The notes beneath the pieces are model-generated. The model was given only the letters and a program-made list of their open reading frames with translations. It was not told the DNA's origin and searched no databases. Positions 1-6,621 of a DNA stretch of 64,000 bases are shown piece after piece. The stretch is from Sphingobacteriaceae bacterium (GTDB taxonomy: Bacteria; Bacteroidota; Bacteroidia; Sphingobacteriales; Sphingobacteriaceae), in NCBI GenBank assembly GCA_029266635.1, contig JAQSWM010000004.1, positions 62,001-126,000 of the forward strand, given 5' to 3'. The first letter of the stretch is position 1. Every line of letters begins with the position of its first letter. The position numbers and the translations under genes were made by a program.

Positions 1-565
1 CATAAGCTCCGCGGAGATGCTTGCTCTTATCAACCAGGATAAACCATCCCTGATGCATGTATCCGCCGGGAGCGTTTTCATCTTTTCCCACAGCTACCAG
101 GTAACTTTTTTCACCGATAGTATAAACCGAATCGTGCTTGCCGTACACAAACTCCCACTGATCGCCTTCAACGCCCAGCTTTTTTGCATAGGCTTTTAGC
201 CGATAAGGAGTGTCATATGTATCGTCAATGGTGTGCGAAAGGATTTTCACCTCGGGATTGCCCTTATATTTTTCATACACTTTCAGCATGTTGCGATGCA
301 TGACGGGACAAATGCTCGGGCAGCGAGTAAAGAAGAAGTCGGCGACATAGATCTTATTATCGAAATCCTTGTTGCTTATCAACACGCTATCCTGATTCAG
401 AAAGCTGAAAGGCGGAATAGTTTGGTAAATAGTGTCCGTAATGGTTTTGCCTTCTACGGTTTTTTCCACTGCTTCTCTGGCACCGAGGATAGGGAGCTGC
501 TTTTTTGATTCAGAGCATGATGCCAAAAACAACAAAAAAGATGCAGCGATTGATAATTTGTTCAT
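1..565 (-). CDS. SCO1/SenC-family lipoprotein (3' end outside the window)
   Basis: Minus-strand reading frame starting at the ATG complementary to 563-565 and running off the left edge, so the C-terminus is missing. A signal peptide ends in a lipobox (LASC, Cys17), predicting an exported lipoprotein. The thioredoxin-like fold carries the SCO copper-binding pair CPSIC (Cys82, Cys86), followed by the YMHQGWFILVD strand whose His is in the place of the third copper ligand. SCO proteins deliver copper to cytochrome c oxidase or act as thiol-disulfide reductases; which applies cannot be told here because no oxidase gene is visible. Divergent from the methyltransferase at 617 with its own promoter. 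Family call firm, exact role open. Confidence 0.88.
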   Translation of the reverse strand, partial: MNKLSIAASFLLFLASCSESKKQLPILGAREAVEKTVEGKTITDTIYQTIPPFSFLNQDSVLISNKDFDNKIYVADFFFTRCPSICPVMHRNMLKVYEKYKGNPEVKILSHTIDDTYDTPYRLKAYAKKLGVEGDQWEFVYGKHDSVYTIGEKSYLVAVGKDENAPGGYMHQGWFILVDKSKHLRGAY

Positions 566-580
566 TTTAGTAAATCTGCT

Positions 581-607
581 CAAAGATAGCTGTTTTAAAC
601 ACTCCAA
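581..607 (-). promoter_or_regulatory. Bacteroidota promoter of the SCO-family gene
   Basis: The minus strand shows TATCTTTG (581-588), a perfect TAnnTTTG -7 box, with TTG (605-607) 16 nt upstream, slightly shorter than the usual 17-20. The box lies 15 nt before the ATG. Confidence 0.55.
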
Positions 608-616
608 ATCTGTTGA

Positions 617-1246
617 ATGAACATCGATTATGATCCTGTTGCACCGTTCTATGATCGCCTGGCAGCTCTTGTTTTCGGTAAGTCACAGGTAAATGCACAG
701 AAGTGGTTGCTTCAATTTATAAAGCCAGAAAGCCGCGTTTTGATTGTGGGAGGAGGCAGCGGCTGGATACTCGAGGAAATTGCGGTGGAGCATCAGCAAG
801 GGCTTCATATTGTTTACGTAGAGAAATCAGCTAAGATGCTTGCTTTATCGCAACAGCGCAGTTGCGGCAGAAACCTGGTTGAGTTTGTGCATTCTGACAT
901 TTCAAACTTCAAAAGCGAACAATCCTTTGATGCTGTTTTTACAGGTTTTCTGTTCGATAACTTTCCTCAACAACTTGCAGGCGAAGTCTTTAACAGCCTT
1001 TCCGCTCAACTCTTACCCGGAGGTTTGTGGCTGTATGCCGATTTTGAGCAAAACTCTAACACCAAAACTGTTCATAAGCTGATGTTAAAAGCGATGTACT
1101 GGCTCTTTCGAGTGCTATGCAAAGTGGAAACTTCCCAACTTCCACACATGAACTCATCTTTTGAAAAAGGCTATGAAACGCTTAAGCAAAGGCGCTTTTA
1201 CAGCGGCTTCATCACATCGCGGGCGTACAGGAAAGTGCTTAACTAG
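617..1246 (+). CDS. class I SAM-dependent methyltransferase
   Basis: A 209-residue protein with a Rossmann methyltransferase motif I, VLIVGGGSGW (about residues 41-50), an acidic residue ending strand two (YVEKS) and an FDAVFTGFLFDNF segment in the motif IV region. These predict a small-molecule or quinone-type methyltransferase using S-adenosylmethionine, but nothing visible fixes the substrate. Membrane segments are absent, so it should be cytoplasmic. It is divergent from the SCO gene and its end overlaps by 8 bp the convergent receiver-domain gene. Fold is confident; substrate unknown. Confidence 0.75.
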   Translation: MNIDYDPVAPFYDRLAALVFGKSQVNAQKWLLQFIKPESRVLIVGGGSGWILEEIAVEHQQGLHIVYVEKSAKMLALSQQRSCGRNLVEFVHSDISNFKSEQSFDAVFTGFLFDNFPQQLAGEVFNSLSAQLLPGGLWLYADFEQNSNTKTVHKLMLKAMYWLFRVLCKVETSQLPHMNSSFEKGYETLKQRRFYSGFITSRAYRKVLN

Positions 1247-1640
1247 CCAGGGGCTTCTCCTGAAAATGAGAGTTTAACAAGTCGGGGGAGATAGGCTTTG
1301 ACATAAAGCCCTTCACAAAGGGATATTGCCGGCTGTGAAGTTTATCGTTCTCATCAACAGACGAAGATACGATGTACACATCCGATACTTTTTGCAAATC
1401 CTTCTGCAGTTGTACATAAGTATGCAGGAAGTCCCAGCCACTTATTACCGGCATGTTAAGATCCAGAAGGATCACATCAGGCAATGCTTCCGGATTGTCT
1501 TTATTGCTGAAAAGGAAGTCTAAAGCGTCACCGGCAAAGGTATAGCAGGAAACTTTTTCAAAAAGATTGTTCTTCTCGATTATTATCTGAGCAATGCGCT
1601 GGTGAATAAGATCGTCTTCAATAATAAAAACAGACTGCAT
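1239..1640 (-). CDS. single-domain response regulator (receiver only)
   Basis: A 133-residue protein consisting of one CheY-like receiver: acidic pocket E8/D9/D10, phospho-acceptor Asp60 in LLDLNMP, the Ser in VSSS and the Lys of MSKP near residue 115. It has no output domain, so it should act by protein contact after phosphorylation. The frame is open to 1712, but the start MQSVFIIEDD at 1640 fits the receiver fold exactly and a perfect -7 box lies just upstream, so the longer reading would begin inside the promoter. No partner kinase is adjacent. Confidence 0.85.
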   Translation of the reverse strand: MQSVFIIEDDLIHQRIAQIIIEKNNLFEKVSCYTFAGDALDFLFSNKDNPEALPDVILLDLNMPVISGWDFLHTYVQLQKDLQKVSDVYIVSSSVDENDKLHSRQYPFVKGFMSKPISPDLLNSHFQEKPLAS

Positions 1641-1644
1641 GATG

Positions 1645-1672
1645 CAAAGGTAAAAATTAAATGTTGCAACAA
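1645..1672 (-). promoter_or_regulatory. promoter of the single-domain response regulator
   Basis: Minus-strand TACCTTTG (1645-1652) matches TAnnTTTG, with TTG at 1670-1672 and a 17-nt spacer. Only 4 nt separate the box from the ATG at 1640, so the message would be nearly or wholly leaderless. Confidence 0.6.
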
Positions 1673-1754
1673 CATTCAATATTCTACACCCTTCAACGCG
1701 AAATCCCTGCATTTGTTACGACGTGGGAATTAAGGCTGATATTAAGGTTTTTTA

Positions 1755-1762
1755 TAGATTTG
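1755..1762 (+). promoter_or_regulatory. -7 promoter box of proBA
   Basis: TAGATTTG matches the TAnnTTTG -7 box and lies 18 nt before the proposed TTG start of proB. No TTG is seen at the expected -33 distance. Confidence 0.4.
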
Positions 1763-1780
1763 TTGCTTTATAGCGGAGCT

Positions 1781-2815
1781 TTGAATAAACCTATTCTTGT
1801 ACTAAAATTCGGAACAGCATCCATCACCAACGGCTCGGGCGAACTTGATGAAGAAGTGATGGCCAGCATCGCCCGGCAGGTTGCAGAAATCCACGACAAA
1901 TATCACCTGGTGCTTGTTTCCTCGGGAGCCGTTGCTGCAGGAAAAAAATTCCTGAAAAGCTATTCGGCAAGCATCAGCGAACGTAAGGCCGCAGCCTCTA
2001 TTGGCAACCCGCTGTTGCTGAACAAATACTCACAATACTTTGCGCCTTACGGGATAAACATTGCCCAAAGCCTGTGCGAAAGGCAGCACTTTTCTAACCG
2101 CAGCCAGTTCCTTCAGCTAAAAAAAACCTACGAAGAGTTGTGGGCCAGTAATATCATCCCGATAGCAAATGAGAATGATGTGGTAAGCAGCCTGGAGCTG
2201 AAGTTTTCTGATAATGATGAACTTGCCACACTCATCGCGGTGGGCTTTGGCGCTTCCCTGCTTCTTTTCAGCACTTCAGTCCCGGGTGTGCTGGATAAGA
2301 CGGGGGCAGTTGTGCCTAAGATTGAAAACATAGACGGCACAGCGCTATCACTCGCCGACAAAGAAAAATCGGCTCTTGGCTTAGGCGGAATGGTTTCTAA
2401 ATTAACCTTTGCCCGCCTCGCCACCCGCATGGGCATAAAGGCTGTGATATTCGGCATTCGCACTGAAGATGGTATTTTGAATGCCATTGAGGAAAAAACA
2501 GGGACCGTCTGCATGCCTCAGCCATGCTCAATCCCATCCCGCAAAAAGTGGCTGGCCAGCGGAAGCCTGGTAACCGGCAGAGTGCAGGTGGATTATGGCG
2601 CTTGCAAAGCCTTGCTCAAAAGGCGGAGCCTGCTGGCGGTAGGAGTGAAGGGCATAACGGGCAAATTTGAATGCGGTGAGGTGATCGAGATTGTTGACGA
2701 AGATAACCTGGTAGTTGCGGTGGGAAGGTCTAAAGTGTCGTCAGAAATGCTTCTGAAAAACATGAACGCTCAGAACCTGGAGATCGCAAATGCAGACGAT
2801 ATAGTTTTATTATGA
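1781..2815 (+). CDS. proB: glutamate 5-kinase (TTG start)
   Basis: Phosphorylates glutamate with ATP, the first step of proline synthesis. The protein begins NKPILVLKFGTASIT, the amino acid kinase phosphate loop, followed by SSGAVAAG, the NENDVVS glutamate-site segment, SDNDELA and the GLGGMVSK loop; a PUA-like C-terminal domain (SGSLVTGRVQVDYGACKAL onward) is present. I place the start at TTG 1781, preceded by a GGAG ribosome site, giving 344 residues. The ATG-initiated alternative at 1661 adds 40 residues that do not resemble the family and would overlap the promoter region. The stop overlaps proA by 4 bp (ATGA), so the two are coupled. Confidence 0.93.
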   Translation: MNKPILVLKFGTASITNGSGELDEEVMASIARQVAEIHDKYHLVLVSSGAVAAGKKFLKSYSASISERKAAASIGNPLLLNKYSQYFAPYGINIAQSLCERQHFSNRSQFLQLKKTYEELWASNIIPIANENDVVSSLELKFSDNDELATLIAVGFGASLLLFSTSVPGVLDKTGAVVPKIENIDGTALSLADKEKSALGLGGMVSKLTFARLATRMGIKAVIFGIRTEDGILNAIEEKTGTVCMPQPCSIPSRKKWLASGSLVTGRVQVDYGACKALLKRRSLLAVGVKGITGKFECGEVIEIVDEDNLVVAVGRSKVSSEMLLKNMNAQNLEIANADDIVLL

Positions 2816-4062
2816 CAGATTCAATCCAAACACTTCTGCAACAAGCCAAACAGGCGTCCCGTTCTTTGCAGTCAACCAGCGATGAACAGAAAAAGCAGAT
2901 CCTGGAAGAGCTTGCTGTTCAGCTCTCAGCCAATATCGAACTGATCATAGCAGAAAATGCAAAGGACCTGGAGCGCATGCCGGATACAGATCCCAAAAAA
3001 GATCGGCTGCTGCTCAATGCCAGCCGAATAGAAGATTTAAGCAAAAGCCTTAGAGATATTGCTGAGTTGCCCGATCCCACAAACCACATCCTCGTGGAGA
3101 AAACAATGCCGAATGGTTTGTTTATTCAGAAGAAAAGCGTGGCGCTCGGAGTGGTTGGGGTGATTTACGAATCGCGTCCGAATGTGACAGTCGATGTGGC
3201 GGCTTTATGTATCCGTTCGGGGAATGTTTGTGTGCTGAGAGGCGGAAGCGATGCTTTTCATACGAACGTTTGCCTGGTGAACATTATTCGTGGGGTATTG
3301 AAGGAGGCAGGTGCTGATGAAAATATCGTTACCCTGCTTCCAACCGACCGTAAGTATATATTAGAAATGCTTTCGGCAGTAAAATACATCGATATTATTA
3401 TCCCGAGAGGGTCGCAGCAACTGATTGAGTACGTGCGACAAAACTCTCAGGTGCCAACTATAGAAACAGGCGCAGGCGTTTGCCACACGTATATTGAAAA
3501 ATCTGCCAACCTTGAAGAAGCTGCCGCGATCGCAGTAAACGCAAAGGTTTCCCGCCCGTCTGTCTGCAATGCACTCGACACTATTTTAGTGGATGCGGAT
3601 ATTGCGGAGGCATTCCTGAAACTCACCGCCCCCAAACTGAAGGAGTATAACGTAGAGATCTTTGCGGATGAAGCTGCGTATCCCATTCTAAAGGAAGTTG
3701 AGTATCCTAATCTCGTCAAAGCCAAACCTGAAGATTTCGGAAGGGAATTTCTTGATTTCAAATGTTCTGTAAAGGTGGTGAAGAATGCAGAAGAGGCACT
3801 GGATCATATAACTGAATATTCCTCTAAGCATTCAGAAGCTATCGTTTCAGAAAATCCCGAAATGTGTGAGCGTTTTCTAAATGAAGTGGATGCAGCGGCA
3901 GTTTACGTGAACGCCTCAACAAGGTTTACCGATGGGGGAGTGTTCGGACTTGGTGCCGAAATAGGAATATCTACTCAAAAACTGCATGCCCGCGGACCGT
4001 TTGCCCTTGAAAAACTCGTTACAGAGAAGTGGATTGTGAGAGGTAGCGGGCAGGTGAGGTAA
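2812..4062 (+). CDS. proA: gamma-glutamyl phosphate reductase
   Basis: NADPH-dependent reduction of glutamyl 5-phosphate to glutamate semialdehyde, the second proline step. 416 residues, the usual length. Family landmarks include GVVGVIYESRPNVTVD, LRGGSDA, VPTIETGAGVCHTY and the active-site Cys in RPSVCNALDTILV, with ASTRFTDGGVFGLGAEIGISTQKLHARGP near the C-terminus (split here only by wording). It overlaps proB by 4 bp, so both enzymes should be made together; proC is not in the window. Cytoplasmic. Confidence 0.96.
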   Translation: MTDSIQTLLQQAKQASRSLQSTSDEQKKQILEELAVQLSANIELIIAENAKDLERMPDTDPKKDRLLLNASRIEDLSKSLRDIAELPDPTNHILVEKTMPNGLFIQKKSVALGVVGVIYESRPNVTVDVAALCIRSGNVCVLRGGSDAFHTNVCLVNIIRGVLKEAGADENIVTLLPTDRKYILEMLSAVKYIDIIIPRGSQQLIEYVRQNSQVPTIETGAGVCHTYIEKSANLEEAAAIAVNAKVSRPSVCNALDTILVDADIAEAFLKLTAPKLKEYNVEIFADEAAYPILKEVEYPNLVKAKPEDFGREFLDFKCSVKVVKNAEEALDHITEYSSKHSEAIVSENPEMCERFLNEVDAAAVYVNASTRFTDGGVFGLGAEIGISTQKLHARGPFALEKLVTEKWIVRGSGQVR

Positions 4063-4077
4063 AACAATCAGCCGGCA

Positions 4078-4476
4078 ATGGAAAAAGATATTATTCCTAA
4101 CATTGATACTTACATTTCGCAGTTTCCTGCAGATGTTCAGAACCTGCTGAACGAGCTTCGGGCAGCTATACAAGAAGCAGCGCCCGATGCGGAGGAAACT
4201 ATCAGCTATGCAATGCCAACCTTCCGGCTCAAGGGGAATCTCGTTCACTTTGCTGCTTACAAAAACCATATCGGCTTTTACCCGGCAGCGTCGGGCATAA
4301 AGGCTTTCAGCAAAGAGCTGTCGCAATACAAAGGAGCGAAGGGTTCTGTACAATTCCCCCTGGATAAACCTCTGCCACTGGACATTGTCTCCGAAATTGT
4401 GAAGTTCAGGGTAAAGGAGAATTTAGAGAAAGCGGCTGCAAAAAGTAAAAAGCAGATAACAACCGCGATTTCGTAA
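4078..4476 (+). CDS. DUF1801 / YdhG-like protein
   Basis: A 132-residue protein of the DUF1801 (YdhG/YjbR-like) family, recognised from EETISYAMPTFRLKGNLVHFAAYKNHI and the GFYPA segment. Relatives have been linked to iron handling, but the function is not established. It starts 15 bp after proA and may be co-transcribed. Its last six codons, including the stop, lie inside the first unit of the 21-bp repeat array that begins at 4459, so the array has replaced or grown into the 3' end of the gene. Confidence 0.8.
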   Translation: MEKDIIPNIDTYISQFPADVQNLLNELRAAIQEAAPDAEETISYAMPTFRLKGNLVHFAAYKNHIGFYPAASGIKAFSKELSQYKGAKGSVQFPLDKPLPLDIVSEIVKFRVKENLEKAAAKSKKQITTAIS

Positions 4477-4731
4477 CTCACAATTGCAATTTCGTAAGTT
4501 GAAATGGCAGTTTCTTAACTCGAAATCGTCATTTCGTAATTCACAATTGCGATTTCTTAGTTCGAAACCCGGATTTCGTACTTCACAATTGCGATTTCGT
4601 ACTACGAAACGACGATTTCTAACTACACAATTGCGATTTCTAAAGTCGAAATCGCGATTTCGTAATTCACAATTGCGATTTCGTAAGTCGAAATCGGAGT
4701 TTCTCAACTCGAAATTGTCGGATTGGTACAC
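4459..4731. repeat. 21-bp tandem array 1 (13 units, exact register)
   Basis: Thirteen consecutive 21-bp units with no insertions or deletions. Each unit is three 7-bp words. The first word is of type A (ACAATTG) or type B (GAAATCG), the second is close to CGATTTC and the third close to GTAAYTC. Unit order is A A B B A B A B A B A B B. In type B the first two words form the perfect palindrome GAAATCGCGATTTC. Units are contiguous, without spacers, so this is not CRISPR. The period of 21 bp is two helical turns and also seven codons, which is why frames stay open through it. The first unit carries the stop codon of the DUF1801 gene. Confidence 0.9.
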
Positions 4732-4960
4732 ATGATCGGAATAGTGGGATTGCTGTTTTGTAAAGGAAATGTGCTTCCAGGGCTTGTGTTTATATCTGTT
4801 AGCAGGTTGATTGTATCCTTGCCTTTCTGGAGACTGCCGCAGGCTGGCCGTTTTTTTAATGGGCGGGAGTTTAAAGATCCTGCTTGTATGGTAATCTATA
4901 ATCCTGCCTTTGTGGAACCGGGAGCGTAAGGTTTTGGGCAGGCCCGCTTTCGCCTCGCAA
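4732..4960. other. spacer between the two 21-bp arrays
   Basis: About 230 bp with no recognisable gene. A minus-strand frame (4423-5076) stays open right across it from one array to the other; see the findings for that possible coding interpretation. No promoter box or terminator was seen. Confidence 0.5.
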
Positions 4961-5107
4961 AAAATGCCAAAATGTTTCAACACAATTGCACTTGTATAAC
5001 TAACAATGCCTTTTGAAAAAGTTACAATGGCGATTGTATAAGTAACAAAGCCTTTTGTATGACTAACAATTGGCATTGTTCAACTGACAATTGGGGATTT
5101 TGACGCG
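4961..5107. repeat. 21-bp tandem array 2 (7 units)
   Basis: Seven contiguous 21-bp units in exact register, related in plan but not in detail to array 1: first word ACAATGG or ACAATTG, second near CTTTTGT or CGATTGT, third near ATAACTA. The first and last units are the most degenerate. The same three-word structure suggests both arrays grew by the same process from different founder words. Confidence 0.85.
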
Positions 5108-5378
5108 TGTTCTGAGTGTTGGGATCGCGGTTTGGGAAAGGAAAAACTGCTTCTGGTATCTTAAGGAACTCAAAGCCGCACACATTGAAAGGTTTTCTGC
5201 TGACCAGACAAGGATACTGCATTCTGCTGTCTGCCTTCTGGTGACTTCCCTAATATTGGGTGTTAATTACTACTTCCAAATCCTGCCACGGCATCTGGTG
5301 ATCTGGACTGTATTTGTTAGCTTTCCTTTGGTGGTAGCTTCATTCGACTTTGTAACCGGGCGGAATCGGTACTTCTGA
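5091..5378 (+). CDS. small two-helix membrane protein, copy 1
   Basis: Unrecognised family. The frame encodes ELKAAHIERF, then a first hydrophobic segment (HSAVCLLVTSLILGVNYYF), the charged link QILPRH and a second one (LVIWTVFVSFPLVVASF), ending VTGRNRYF. A second copy at 6079-6342 differs mostly at synonymous positions (for example CTG/CTT Leu, GTG/GTT Val, CAA/CAG Gln), which argues that this was a genuine coding sequence. The start is uncertain: the frame opens with a TTG at 5091 inside the last unit of array 2, so the gene may be truncated at its 5' end. The stop overlaps REP-like copy A. Confidence 0.4.
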   Translation: MGILTRVLSVGIAVWERKNCFWYLKELKAAHIERFSADQTRILHSAVCLLVTSLILGVNYYFQILPRHLVIWTVFVSFPLVVASFDFVTGRNRYF

Positions 5379-5434
5379 TAGTTTAGCGAAGGAATCGCTG
5401 TTCGCCAGCATCCTCGTCGCAAACGAGGAGGATA
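5377..5434. repeat. REP-like palindromic repeat, copy A
   Basis: One of three copies (with 6338-6390 and 6526-6582), all in the same orientation. Each has two potential hairpins, AGCGA/TCGCT and CCTCGT/ACGAGG, separated by a short link. The layout resembles REP or BIME elements, but no tyrosine transposase of the REP type is in the window. Confidence 0.7.
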
Positions 5435-5486
5435 GAGGAGGATTATCCTGAGGCAAGATTTCTTGGAAAGAATTACCTTTATGTGA

Positions 5487-5888
5487 ATGTCAGCATACAT
5501 GCAACATAACCTACATTATAATCCCCGGCTGCAGCCAAATGCCAAAAAGCTCCGTAATGAAATGACCAAAGCAGAAGCTTGCCTGTGGAAATATGTGCTA
5601 AGGGCAAGTAGCATGAAAGGTTATCGCTTCACTCGCCAGCGCCCGGTGTTTAACTTCATAGCCGACTTCATGTGCAAAGAATTGAACTTAATTATCGAAG
5701 TGGATGGTTTTACTCACACGTGGGAAATGACCGTAGCTAAGGACGAATTGAAAGAAGCGGAACTGCTGAAGGCTGGATTTAGGACAATCCGCTTTTCAGA
5801 TGATGAGGTATTGACTTCAATTAATGGAGTGGCTGATGCGATTCGAAAAGTGATAGAAGAAATAGAACTGCAAAGCTCCATAAGATAA
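5487..5888 (+). CDS. DUF559 (Vsr-like endonuclease fold) protein
   Basis: 133 residues, a complete DUF559 domain: RNEMTKAEACLWKYVLRA, then the PD-(D/E)XK-like core FIADFMCKELNLIIEVDG (Asp and Glu-x-Asp), ending in GFRTIRFSDDEVL. The family is related to very-short-patch repair and restriction nucleases; its role is not established and stand-alone copies are common in Bacteroidota. The in-frame ATG at 5499 (MQHNLHYNPRL) is an equally good start. The gene is bracketed by the two copies of the small membrane-protein gene and by REP-like repeats, which suggests a repeatedly rearranged or mobile segment. Confidence 0.8.
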   Translation: MSAYMQHNLHYNPRLQPNAKKLRNEMTKAEACLWKYVLRASSMKGYRFTRQRPVFNFIADFMCKELNLIIEVDGFTHTWEMTVAKDELKEAELLKAGFRTIRFSDDEVLTSINGVADAIRKVIEEIELQSSIR

Positions 5889-6078
5889 AGTCCACCCCCA
5901 ACCCCCGCCAGCGGGGGACACCTATCCCTTTTTGGACCTGACCGCCGCATTAACCTTATTTCATCATCAATCTGGAAAGGATTAGCTTACAGCATAGGAG
6001 CCACGCAGGTTAAGCGCCCATGTCCCCCGCCGGAGGGGGATAAAGGGGGAGGATTAAATTTAAACACGTAAACTTATT

Positions 6079-6342
6079 CACGGACTATATTGGCAACTTA
6101 ACCGGCTTGTCTACTTCAGAGATCTTGAGGAACTCAAAGCCGCACACATAGAACGGTTTCTGCAGACCAGACAAGCATAGTTCATTCTGCTGTCTGCCTT
6201 CTTGTTACTTCCATGATATTTGGTATCAATTACTACTTCCAGATCCTTCCACGGCATCTTGTAATCTGGACTGTATTTGAGCTTTCCTTTGGTGGTAGCT
6301 TCATTCGACTTTGTAACCGGACGGAATCGGTACTCGGGATAG
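6079..6342 (+). pseudogene. small two-helix membrane protein, copy 2 (frameshifted)
   Basis: Aligns with 5115-5378 over its whole length. Relative to copy 1 it has lost one T in the run after the Arg codon of HIERF and two bases after the codons for IWTVF; restoring both gives a protein ending in VTGRNRYSG. Between the lesions, most differences are synonymous or conservative (Leu/Met, Val/Ile), so the copy diverged under selection before being broken. Its upstream part (LYWQLNRLVYFRDLEELKAAH) is better preserved than the corresponding part of copy 1 and hints at a longer original protein. Confidence 0.6.
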
Positions 6343-6390
6343 TTTAGCGAAGGAATTGCTGTTCTCTAGCATCCTCGTTGCACCAGGATA
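6338..6390. repeat. REP-like palindromic repeat, copy B
   Basis: Same element as copy A, placed directly after the broken membrane-protein copy just as copy A follows the intact one. The second hairpin is damaged: the right arm reads ACCAGGATA instead of AACGAGG. Confidence 0.65.
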
Positions 6391-6525
6391 ATAAGGAGTA
6401 ATAACAGCAAAATTGTCATTGACGATGGATTCGGCTGTCCAAATTAACAATCTTAAAGGTGAATGGAATCATCCCTGTGGTGTTGCGTGAGCTAAGCCGG
6501 ACCGAGTCCTCTGTTTTATGGAGAG

Positions 6526-6582
6526 GATAGTTTAGCGAAGGAATCGCTGTTCTCTAGCATTTCGTTGCAAACGAGGAGGATA
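6526..6582. repeat. REP-like palindromic repeat, copy C
   Basis: Third copy, without an attached membrane-protein fragment, ending 39 bp before the end of the defence operon. The first hairpin is intact; the left arm of the second has lost bases (CATTTCGT in place of CATCCTCGT). Confidence 0.65.
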
Positions 6583-6621
6583 AGGAAGAGAATGATAGAT
6601 GCTGAAACAAGACGTTAAGAA

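Larger units (their letters stand above)
5889..6621. other. repeat-rich intergenic region downstream of the defence operon
   Basis: 733 bp without an intact gene. It holds two GC-rich hairpins (CCCCCGC/GCGGGGG at 5902-5917 and TCCCCC/GGGGGA at 6023-6040), the frameshifted second copy of the small membrane-protein gene, and REP-like copies B and C. No clear terminator for the convergent genes was identified apart from these hairpins. Confidence 0.7.

Noticed and set aside
1661-1780. ATG-initiated 40-residue N-terminal extension of ProB
   Set aside because: The extension does not resemble the family, and a GGAG site and -7 box precede the TTG at 1781.
4484-4735. Plus-strand 83-codon frame over array 1 as a gene
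   Set aside because: It is open because the period is a multiple of three; its repeat residues change (Arg to Leu, for example) where the minus frame keeps them, and it lacks a promoter.
4459-5107. CRISPR array
   Set aside because: The 21-bp units are directly contiguous, with no variable spacers, and no cas gene is in the window.
5487-5888. Complete insertion sequence around the DUF559 gene
   Set aside because: No terminal inverted repeats, no target-site duplication and no transposase were seen; the flanking direct repeats are gene copies.
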